Of a stretch of 64,000 nt of DNA, positions 47,857-57,800 are shown piece after piece (the first letter of the stretch is position 1; the number at the start of each line of letters is the position of its first letter). Under the pieces are notes generated by a model. The model had not been told where the DNA came from. It worked only from the letters and a program-made list of their open reading frames with translations, and made no database searches. A program made the translations under genes and the position numbers. Source of the stretch: Astrothelium macrocarpum (Eukaryota > Ascomycota > Dothideomycetes > Trypetheliales > Trypetheliaceae); the NCBI GenBank assembly GCA_021030915.1, contig JAGEMR010000015.1:1-64000 (forward strand), read 5' to 3'.

Positions 47857-49026
47857 CTATTCAAATTCCTTTTTGGTCTTCTCATCGTCTTTTTCCATCT
47901 CTGTTCTCAGACGTTCGTCGATGACCTCGAAGTGCTCTATTATCTCAGGTAAGGGCCGGCTGCTCTCCGCATCGTCCTCGAATAATGCCATGTTTTCATG
48001 TCGCATTTGCCGTTGAACTACAATAATAGCTTGAATTGTGCTCAAACCAGAATCACTCTCGGTTCTCAGACTGGGAATGCGTATATTTATGCCGTCCACA
48101 ATATCTTGTCGGAGCCTCTGGGGGGCTTCAGAAGTGACGACCGGATCTAGAACGATGACTCGTGGTTCGGAAGCCTGCTCGTCGTGGCGGATCGTAGGGG
48201 TAGGCTGAGGAGTTTGTCCAATACCAGGAGTCGTGGAGGGTCCCTCAGTACGCAAAACATGATGTTGACGCACAGGTTCAATTGGCTGCCCTTCGTTCAT
48301 TCTCTCGGCTCTTCTCAATTTGTACCTTTCACGACTCGTTCGATATCTGCATTCGGCTGCCGTATGATTTCGAATGCCGGATCGCGCATAACAGTCAGGG
48401 CAAGGATTTTCCACCTTTCTAGAAGCCGGCTGGTCAAGGTGCTTCCTGTTTTCATATTTACGGAGAGTAGTATGAGCACGGCCACGTTTCGGAGAAGGTG
48501 GGCGTGAATGGCCATGGCCTGGAGAGTGTGAACGCTCGCGCTTACGCTCCGATCGTTGACCATATCCATCGCGGTGACCCCCAGCGCGATTGTCGTCACT
48601 GCCTGCGAAGGGCGGGCGGCTATACCCACGACCTTGAGAATGCGAGTCCACATGCCCACCCCAGGCGGACCCTCTGGGTTGATAGGGAGATGGTCGTGCA
48701 CTAGGAATTGTCGGGAAAGTGGGCTGAGTTTCGTAGGTATTTTCACCCGGGGGAGCCGGGATGTTAACTTGCCATCCAGGCTGTTGTTGCTGCTGCTGCG
48801 GGCGGTCATGCTCACGGCCTTGATAGCGTGAGTCTGCATGTCCAACCCTGTAGGCCTCTCTGGGAGGATGGGAGGATGGTTCTCTACCAGGACGCGTCGA
48901 TGAAGTGCCCCGAGTTTCGTATGTATTTTCAAGGGGGGGTGCCGAGATGGTAGATGCCCCCTTGTCGGGTTCGTTGGTAATGTTGTTGCTGCTATCATTC
49001 TTGCTGGGTTGCGTGTTTGTCGACAT
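47857..49026 (-). CDS. Low-complexity, zinc-knuckle-like protein, unknown function
   Basis: Single exon, 389 residues. The N-terminal two-thirds is disordered and rich in Pro, Gly, Arg, Ser and His, with a Q6 run. It holds an internal duplication of about 48 residues (29-76 and 90-138; both contain ENTYET, a VD/AD-S-x-x-QGR motif and RP). A basic RS-like patch (ERKRERSHSPGHGHSRPPSPK, cores RSHSPGHGHSRPPSP) is followed by C-x2-C-x8-H-x4-C (Cys209, Cys212, His221, Cys226), a spaced zinc-knuckle-like motif. The C-terminus is acidic with a coiled-coil tendency. The composition suggests RNA binding or nuclear location, but I know no family. It sits between two tandem-repeat arrays. Confidence 0.65.
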   Translation of the reverse strand: MSTNTQPSKNDSSNNITNEPDKGASTISAPPLENTYETRGTSSTRPGREPSSHPPREAYRVGHADSRYQGREHDRPQQQQQQPGWQVNIPAPPGENTYETQPTFPTIPSARPSPYQPRGSAWGGHVDSHSQGRGYSRPPFAGSDDNRAGGHRDGYGQRSERKRERSHSPGHGHSRPPSPKRGRAHTTLRKYENRKHLDQPASRKVENPCPDCYARSGIRNHTAAECRYRTSRERYKLRRAERMNEGQPIEPVRQHHVLRTEGPSTTPGIGQTPQPTPTIRHDEQASEPRVIVLDPVVTSEAPQRLRQDIVDGINIRIPSLRTESDSGLSTIQAIIVVQRQMRHENMALFEDDAESSRPLPEIIEHFEVIDERLRTEMEKDDEKTKKEFE

Positions 49027-50363
49027 TATGATTGCAGATTCGAAATCGATGAAGAATATCTGTAGTGTAGCTATAGAAATGACAGCGTTTGATACTGTCG
49101 GAATGTGAGTGTGTATCTAATAACGCACCAGTGGTAAATCGAGATACAGGAAGTGTTGTTGATGTGCCGGCTTCAAAGTTTTTCCGGGCAAAAGTGAGTC
49201 ACAAATCTGGTGAATGCATCTGCGTGTGATTCAGGACGAGGTGAAGGCGTTTGTGTGTGATGCAGGACGCGTTGGGGAATATGAGTCTGTGACTTTTTCG
49301 CATAACCCATTACCATCACGACTTCCTTTCGCACAATCGCGGAACTTGAGATCAAAGTTTTCATCGTCATAAGCACTCTTGTCATTTGTGTGGACCCGTG
49401 ATGAGCCTAAGTTGGAGGATTGAGGATCTCCATGCAGGAATTTGGTGGATTATCTTACAGCTCATGACATCACTAGTCAGCGAGAAATGACACTCTTTTC
49501 CATACTTCAAGATTGCAATGGGGGTATCCCTAACAGGGTTCCGACTGATTATTTCTCTTATAGCTTGTGGCATTATTGGTCAATGAAGGAGGTATTCCTT
49601 TTGGTGACTCGAATCATTGGGGATCTCTCTACTCCGTAAAGAATATGGATAGATTATCCCTCCTGCAGCCCAATACATTCTTAGTCGATAAATAAGATAC
49701 CCTATTTGATCGCTCGAAATCATATTGAGGATCCCCTTAACGGGATTTGGGTAGGATCACTTTTCTGGCATGTTGTGACAATATCAGTAAAAAATTGTGA
49801 CCCTTTTTAGTGGCTCAAAATTACGTTGGGTATCTCCCTAATTTTTGGAGGATCATTGCTCTTACAGTCCGTGACATTACTTAGTACGATCACTGGCAGT
49901 GACTGCGTTTTGTGTGATATTTCAAGATTGAAAGCCTGACTTGTAAAACCACGGATTGGCTATGAGAGCACTGTGATGACATGGCGTTTCCTTGCCGGCG
50001 AGGTTGGGCAAACCTAATTGAGCTTTTCATTTTGTATAGTAGGTATTTATAAGTCAGAAAGTAGGTTGGAGAGAGCTTGTTATTTCACTGGTAGGCTAAT
50101 GAAAAGCGATAGAATTGAGGATGCAGTATCTGGGATTAGATTGTACCTATGAACAAATGAGAAGCTTCGGCTAGCGTAGCAGTCCCTCGGCACCCCCTTC
50201 TACCAAATCGCATCATCCCACTCCCATTTTCTCACAGAACAGTTCCATGCTCGCGCTACTTAATTTAAGACAAGCATGCGTTAGTCGTATTTACTTCGCG
50301 TGCTTCCGCTGTCCCCACCATTCTAACACTTACCATGATCAGTTTTTTGTGGAAATCTCCGGA
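49027..50363. other. Intergenic with degenerate ~100-base repeats
   Basis: No gene supported. It contains the repeat array at about 49400-49890 and a small direct repeat of about 30 bases near 49215-49275 (GTGTGATTCAGGACGAGGTG versus GTGTGATGCAGGACGCGTTG). Confidence 0.6.
49400..49890. repeat. Degenerate ~100-base tandem repeat, five units
   Basis: Five related blocks share GG(A/T)ATC-type cores at about 49424, 49522, 49620, 49729 and 49828, spaced 97-109 bases. Each core is followed by a CCTAA/CTTAA-like stretch, GGAT/GATTA, a CTTACAG-like stretch and GTGACAT or a variant, and is preceded by GGCTCGAAATCA-like sequence. Units are strongly diverged, with no homologous reading frame. Confidence 0.65.
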
Positions 50364-51336
50364 ATGAACGCGCCAACAGTCACACAGGCAGGTGCGATGC
50401 TATGACTCTTTCTTACCTGTATTTGCTCATCTCGTGCAGGACGATTTGACAGCGTTCCACTGGACACATTTCGGTCGACCACTTCCTGTAGAATCGTTGG
50501 CCGCAAACCCAGCTCTGCACCTTACCCAAAGTTACGATGACAACGATGACGAGGATGGCCTGGGGTACTATGCAGATGGCGTTAAACGCACCTTGACGGA
50601 TGAGCAGGTTGCCATTTTCAGACATACAGAAATTCAAATCTTGCTACGCGAGAGGAAGAGGCTGAGAGCAGCAGAGGAGTCTTGCGAGCTGCCTCACTCT
50701 AAAGTGCCATCTACAGGGGATCCCAGACTTACATGCAGTCGAAAGATTGAACAAGAGCATGATTGTGGAAACGAGGCTGTTCATGAACCCGATGTTCAAT
50801 TGAACCTGGGCCCGTTCCAACACACACCAACGGGCGATTTGAACACAGATGCTAGCTTCGAGATCAGTCGCTCGGAAAGATTGTGCGATACTACAATTCT
50901 CCGAGCACCCGCCGAAAACAATCCATCTCAGAACGTTCCAAGATATGCAAACTTAAAGACAAGTCAGAGAAAGAACATGAATGCGCGGCGAAGGCGAAAA
51001 AAAATACTAAAAGAGGAAAGACGTTTACACCAGCAGAGCGAAGCCAAGACGCCCAGACGGGTAGCTCGAGAAAAGGATGAACTTCAGCCAAACGAAACTC
51101 GTTTGGACTATGACAAGATTGATGCCGAGTTAGGATGCCGGGACAAGGGCTCAGAGCCAACCGATCTCGGCACCACAGATAGTTTGGGTCAAGATAGACG
51201 GAACGAAGACAATGAGAGCAATGGATCTTTTGGTGCTACCACTGCAGGCCTACAGTTGCGAGAAGAGCCCGCAAAAGTTTTTCACTGGCCAAATATCAGG
51301 GACAAGCTTTCAAGTGTCGTGAACCTGGATTATTGA
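50364..51336 (+). CDS. Conserved fungal protein, charged, unknown function
   Basis: The main frame from 50440 has no ATG in its first part, so a short first exon is needed. An ATG at 50364 gives MNAPTVTQ and joins at a 52-base intron (50388-50439) with a GC donor (CAG|GCAGGT) and CAG acceptor to DDLTAFHWTHFGRPLP, for 306 residues. The DL-x-x-F-H-x-x-H-F start resembles a short conserved fungal N-terminal motif (possibly DUF3807; I am unsure). An acidic DDNDDEDGLGYY patch, an EIQILLRERKRLRAAEE helix, a long disordered middle and a strongly basic stretch (NARRRRKKILKEERR) that may target the nucleus follow. The C-terminus ends VFHWPNIRDKL. The first exon is inferred. Confidence 0.6.
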
Positions 51337-52639
51337 ATGGATCTCAAGTTTCATCAAGTGCCAAAAGAGTTTTGGGACATCAGACCGGTCTTTACAAAAT
51401 TCAGCATGTATGCAAAGGTGAGCAAAGGTGAGCAAAGGAATCACAACTTCTCCAACATCTTCGATAAAACATGATGCAAACACACATGTATCGAATTTTT
51501 ATGCCTTCGGATCTGCCTTTTGACAATGCCGAAACAATCTTCTCCCTGATTTAGATACTTTCCCTTTACATAATCCAAACTTGTAAGGCTACGAAGACGA
51601 GAGCTAATGTACAAATCAGAGATGACGGCTTTTAGGCTTTGGAGAAGGGCCTACAACGTGGAAACGACATTCAACTATAAACATAAAGCTGATATCTCAA
51701 AGGTCTGTAGCAGCCCGCTATTGTATCAACACCACTCATTCCAAAAAGAGTGATGAAACACGAGTTCTATGTCATCCTTAGACGGATCTGCTGGCCCCCT
51801 TTTGGGAAGCAATGTCGATCAAATCTTGAATTTTTTTCTGACCACTTTGTACTGCTTCTCAAGGCGATCAATAACACAATCCGGGAGTAATATTACTTGC
51901 TAATATGCTCTCTCTCAGTGCAGAAATGTGCAACAGGAACGATATAGCAGAACAGGTAGAGCAATCATGGCCCATCAGCAAATGGCACTCCGATAGATGG
52001 TAGATTCCAGACGGAAGAAGAGGGTACAAGAAAGCGACGGCTGCGAAAGCTAAAGCACAGCGAACAAGCCGAGCTCGGTTCTGATCAGACGACAGGCCAG
52101 GACGAGAGGTTCAAGGGTACGATATTATGTTATTGGAATCGCTTGGCTCAGGGAGAGTACCTACCTAGTTTACAAGCTATTCAACGATACCTTCAATCGA
52201 CGGCGTGAACTTTTGGGCGCAAGGCACCTGCACTAGAACTAGAAAAATACAGTTTCAATGGTCATCAAACGATATACATGACGGGTGCCCAGGCCATAGT
52301 TTGTAGACGCTGTGAGATGTGGTTTTTACGGTAGTAATGAGATGACTGCGGCGGAGACGAGTGAAGCTCCGAACAATGCAGCTTAACATCTCTTCCGCCA
52401 GACAGACCCACCCTCAAGTCATTACCGATTACCACTGAAAACCCTCAAGACGACGACTCTGTAATCAAATCCTGTCTTTATGCATCAGCTCCTCATATAC
52501 TTCGCCGCAAAGAGTCCGTTCCCGTGATTCGTCAAACGTCACTTTAGCCAACGAGCCATCTTCCGAGCCCAATCCGTTCATCAACCTGCGCCAAGATTGA
52601 TCAGCTTCTGGAGAATCCCGCCGTCCTACACAGATACAT
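51337..52639. other. Intergenic, no gene found
   Basis: Contains a short direct repeat of AGCAAAGGTG around 51413-51438. The minus frame at 52465-52656 overlaps the start of the nexin gene and shows no domain. Nothing else supported. Confidence 0.5.
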
Positions 52640-53999
52640 ATGCCATCGAGCAACAATTTCAGTAGCGTTGCATGGCCACAAGCCGGTCAGAACGCTGACG
52701 ATGCTGATCTGGCCGGCTTAGGAGCGGAGGGCATTCTTGAAGCTGCTGTTAATTCCCCACAAAAAGAGAGCGATGGAACCAAAGATGCCTATGTATCCTA
52801 TCTTGTCACAACACACGTATGTTCAATACGCTTGTGCGCTCTTGGTTACCACTAATTATGCGCAGACAGATTTCAAGACCTTTCAAAAGTCCGACTTTGC
52901 AGTTCGAAGACGATTCACCGACTTCGCTTTCCTGTACAATACACTATGCAAAGAGTACCCGGCTACTGCAGTTCCACCATTACCAGAAAAACACAACATG
53001 CAATATGTGCGAGGAGACAGATTTGGCCCAGACTTCACTCAGCGACGCGCTCATTCGTTACACCGGTTTCTAAAGCGTCTGACGCTTCACCCTGTCCTTC
53101 GCCGCGCTGCAGTCCTAATGCTCTTCCTCGAAAGTGCAGACTGGAATATGACCATGAAGTCAAGACCTAGTCGAGGGACTTCCCAGTCCGAGGCAGGCAG
53201 CAGTGGCGTATTTGACACCTTTACCGACAATTTTCTGAATGCCTTTGTAAAAGTACACAAACCAGACAAGCGCTTCATCGACGTCAAAGAAAAGGCTGAC
53301 AAGCTCGATGATGACCTCGCCCAGGTCGAAAAGATTGTAGCGCGGGTTGTGAGGAGGGAAGGGGAGCTCGAAACCGACTATTCCGATCTTGCTACCCAAT
53401 TCCAAAAACTGGTCGCGCTTGAATCTGGTGTCGAGGGTCCTCTAACATCGTTTGCATCCAGCGTTCAAACCACTTCGCAGGGGTTCAAAGGGCTCAAAGA
53501 CCACACTGACCAAAACTACCTCACCTCCCTCCGCGACATGGAATCATACACCGCCGCCGTCAAATCCCTGCTCAAGACCCGCGAGCAGAAACAGATTGAC
53601 TTTGAGGCCCTTACCGAGTATCTCAACAAAGCCGTCGCCGACCGCGATACGCTCGCCTCGTCTCACTCCGGCGCCTCTACAGGACCGGGCTCCTTCCTGC
53701 GTAACAAGATTGAGGACGTGCGAGGCGTAGACCACGAGCAGAGTCGTCGTGACCGTATTCGGAAGCTAGAGTTGCAGATCGAGCGGCTGACAAATGAGGT
53801 CGAGGGCGCCAAGAAGACAAGTGAAATGTTCGACGAGGAGGTTGTCAAAGAGGTGCAAGACTTTGAGCGCATCAAGAGCGTCGAGTTTCGTGATACGCTG
53901 GGCGCACTTGCAGAGGCAAATATTGATTTCTTTCGGGGTACTGTTGAGACATGGGAACAATTTATTCAGGATATGGAGAAAGAGGGGATACGAGAATGA
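52640..53999 (+). CDS. snx4: Sorting nexin Snx4/Atg24-like
   Basis: PX-BAR sorting nexin for endosome-to-Golgi recycling and selective autophagy (yeast Snx4/Atg24). Exons 52640-52816 and 52866-53999 give 436 residues. The PX domain (about 45-165) has the phosphoinositide-binding VRRRFTDFAFLY, the PPLPEKH proline loop and the RRAHSLHRFLKRL segment with its conserved arginine. The BAR-like coiled-coil domain (about 185-430) begins after a linker; FTDNFLNAFVKVHKPDKRFIDVKEK (core FVKVHKPDKRF) and the C-terminal EFRDTLGALAEANIDFF are typical of Snx4. The N-terminal SSVAWPQ segment matches the family's short start. No extra 5' exon is needed. Confidence 0.93.
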
Positions 54000-54868
54000 G
54001 GAAATGAGGGATGGATTGGGCGGCGTTGCTTTCATGTTGGTAGTACAAGGTTTCAGAGTTGAGACTCATGTTCAGTCTCCTCTGCTTTGAAGGGACCCCC
54101 ATAGTCTGTCCGGACTTGTTATGGCCGTGATTGTGTAATGCTGTATAGATAGCTTCATTCGAAGTCGAAAAAGCACGCCGTCAGTATCACTAACTGCCGT
54201 CTCGATCAACGTAAACTTGCCTTTCTAATTTACAAGAGAGCAGCATTATCGCAAAGTTATTTTAACGCTGATCGGCTTTTTACAGGTAAAAGGGCGGATG
54301 TTTTAAATTTCGAATCATAGAAAAAGCAGTCATTAAGACGTACTACTTCCAAGGTATCAGATGTTCGAAATAAGCAAAAAACGACAAGACTTGGGAAATC
54401 AGAGGTCAGACTCCGTTCAATGTAGATAGGACCAAGATTTCGTCACAAATTCCTACCATCACAGGTTACCGAAGTACTCGGTCAGCTTTTTTGACCCGTT
54501 CTACGAATTGTCGTCAGTAATGAGTCCTTTCGCATGAGTATGCTGGCCACAGTGTAATTGAATTGGGCAGATAAGATGATGCAAGGTAACCTAATACAAT
54601 ACAAACAGCATATAAAGTGAGAATGGAGATTCATAACATTAGGCATTTAAACTACAAAACAAAAGCTATTAGAGAGAAGCAGACGCTATCTGAACCAAGG
54701 AGACTGGCAGGAGCTCAGCCACAAGGAAACTCCACACATTGGCTAGCCAAACCATGAAAACCGCTCTTTTGATTCACATCACAAAGGAAAAATAGAAAAG
54801 ACTTCGCAGTGACCATAATGAAACCCCCAAAAATGACACTTGATCAAGTTCCACCAATCTTCATACAT
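54000..54868. other. Convergent spacer, A/T-rich
   Basis: The nexin and LEA-like genes converge here. No gene or RNA seen. Confidence 0.6.
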
Positions 54869-57800
54869 TTATTTCTTTCCACCAAACAAACCACCTACTA
54901 AAGGTAGGCCAGAACCTCCACCACCACTCTTCTTCTCCTTCTTCTTTCCACCAAACCCAAGCGCTTCACCCACGCTACCCAATCCAAGTCCACCAAGTAG
55001 TTTGTCGATGCCTAATCCACCCAGCAGACCATTCACCAAACCGCCCAATCCCAGTCCATTCAACAATTTCCCGACCAAACCCAATACTCCACTCAGTAAC
55101 AGTCCTACAGCGGCAAGAATCTGGAACAAGGGCTCCGTCAATAGCGCCCATAGTGGGTTAAGTTTCTTCTTGGCGTGAGGCATGTCCTGAATCTTCTTCT
55201 TGGCATTGTCGATTGTCGTGACCACTGTACCTGTGAGCTCCTTAAGTAGGTCCGCAAGCCGGTACTGCTCTGGCGAGGCTTCACGTGTGCCGGCGCGACC
55301 TTTGGCTTCTGCGGCAATGTGACCGTCAGGATCAAGACCACGGAGTGCGCCGTTGCATTCTTGCAAGATACGGCCACCTTCTTCGATGAGTGGCTTGACA
55401 TTGTCGACAAGCTGTTCTTCATCGAGTTCCTCACGCGGTGTGCGATCTGCGGCATCAATGTACTATAGGAATGGAAATCAGCAAGCTGTAGATTTGGATG
55501 ACAGGCGAGAATTGACATACCTCTGTAATCTGATGACAAACAGGCTGGACCCTCTCAAGTGTCTGTTGACATATGTTGGCCATCTTGTTTGCAATTTCAT
55601 TCTCTTCTCTCTGTTTCCTTTGCTCCTCCGTTTCTTCTTCTTCCTCTTCTTCAACAATGTTTTCCAGGAGAGTGCATTCACCAATCTTATTGCCATCCTG
55701 ATCGACAACATTGCCATTATCATCAATCTCCTCGCCGATACAGTGTTGAAGGTCACCAGCTGTCAGTTTACCAATGACATTACCGTCTTCGTCGCGGACT
55801 TCGCCTTCTCGGTTGACCCTACGACCCGACATGGGAGAGATTCTCCTCTCCTTCTCTTCGGGTGACCACCTTTCTGCTTGTCCAATCTTGTTGCCATTCT
55901 TGTCGGAAATCTGTCCATCAGCATCAACTTTATGGCCGACAAGTTGCTCTGGATCGCCCTCAACGAGACGTCCAACAATAGTGCCATCCGGAGTAACGAC
56001 AGTACCGTCTTTAGCCACAGTGATATCCTCAAAACCCTCAAAAGGTCCATCCGGGCCAGTGTCCATGCCATGAACGAGCTCTGCACGGCCAATAACCTGA
56101 CCAGCATTGTCCCAGATTTGACCTTGACCATCGACCTTGGCACCAATCAAGTTCTGAACATCACCTTCAGCAACACGACCGATGATTGTACCGTTGGCAT
56201 CCACCACGTTGCCCGCCTTGTTGACAGTGCAACCGGCAAGTGCAGAAAGATCTTCGGGCTCTTCCTCAGGAGCTTCCCACGGCTCGGCATGGCCTTTGGT
56301 GTTACCGTATTTGTCGGAAATATCACCATCCTCATCAACAGGAAGACCAACCAATCGTTTGACGTTGCCCTCAACGACTTCACCGACAATATTGCCGTTT
56401 TCATCTTCAACCATGCCCTCTTTGTTCACGTGAAGGCCTTCGAGACCAGCAAATGGACCTTCCTGCTTCATGACACGCTGATCTGGGGGAATGACTTCAC
56501 AACGGCCGACTGGCTTCCCAACATCATTGTAGATTAGACCCTGCTCATCAGCTTTGCGTCCTGCGAGTTCTTTGGGGTCACCTTCCACCAACTTTCCAAT
56601 TGGAAGACCGTCCTCGTTGACCAGGAAGCCTTGTTTGTTTAATGTCAAACCATTGAGAATGGAAAGATCCACCTCCGCTTCTTCGGGCAAAGGTTCAGCA
56701 TGGCCTTTAACGTTGCCGTATTTGTCCGTGATATCACCATCCTCGTCAACAGCCATTCCAACAAGCCTCTTGGGGTTGCCTTCCACAACCTCACCAACGA
56801 TATTATCATCTTCATCAATTACTTTACCATCTTGGCCAACTTTCAAGCCGACGAGTCCAGCAAAGGGTCCTTCAGGTTTCTCTCGCTCGTCTTCCGGAAT
56901 AACCTCGCAGCGACCAATGACCCTGCCTTTATCATTCCAGATTTGACCTTCAGCATCGAGCTCCTTACCAGCGCAAATCTTGACATCACCCTCGACCAAG
57001 CGACCAATAGGGACGCCATCATCACCAACGACGTAGCCAGTCTTGTTGACTGTTCTACCTTCCAAGATGGAGAGATCAGGAGGCTCGTATTCGGGTTGCT
57101 CAAGACGTTCCGCGCGGCCAACGACAGTGCCCCTCTTGTCGACAATATCTCCATCCTCATCAACAGCTTGACCAATTAGTTTGGCAGGGTCACCTTCAAC
57201 AACCTGGCCAACGATATTACCGTCGGCATCTGCCACAGCTCCACCTTCCTTGACTTGCAAGCCGACAAGCCCTGCAAACGGTGCGTCCTCTTCTTTCTCT
57301 TCGAGGGGTACTGTCTGAGCACGGCCGATGACATGGCCCTTGGAATCCCAAAACTGGCCTTCATCGTCGCATTGGGTACCCAATTTCGCAAGCTTTTTAG
57401 GGTCACCTTCAATGAGTTCACCACGGACAACCCCATTATCGTCAAGAAGCTTGCCTTGCTTGTTGCAAGTCAGTCCCTCCAGAGTCGAAAGAGGTGGCAA
57501 TGCATCGCCAGCCTCTTCTTCAGGCTCCTCTTCAGGCTCCTCTTCAGCCTGCTTGGGTAAGGTGCGGACTCGGCCAATGATGTTGCCGTCATTGTCGAGC
57601 ACCTCGCCTTGGTCATTACATTTCTTGCCTGCACATTCTGCAAGGTCTCCATCGATCAGTTCGCCAATCGGCTCACCATCTTCATCAAGTATTTGACCTT
57701 TCTTGTTAACTTTGAGACCTTCTAGAACGTCAAGACCAGGTAGATTTTGCGTCACTTCATCAGCAGTATCCTGCGCTTCGTCCGGTACAAGTTCACCAAG

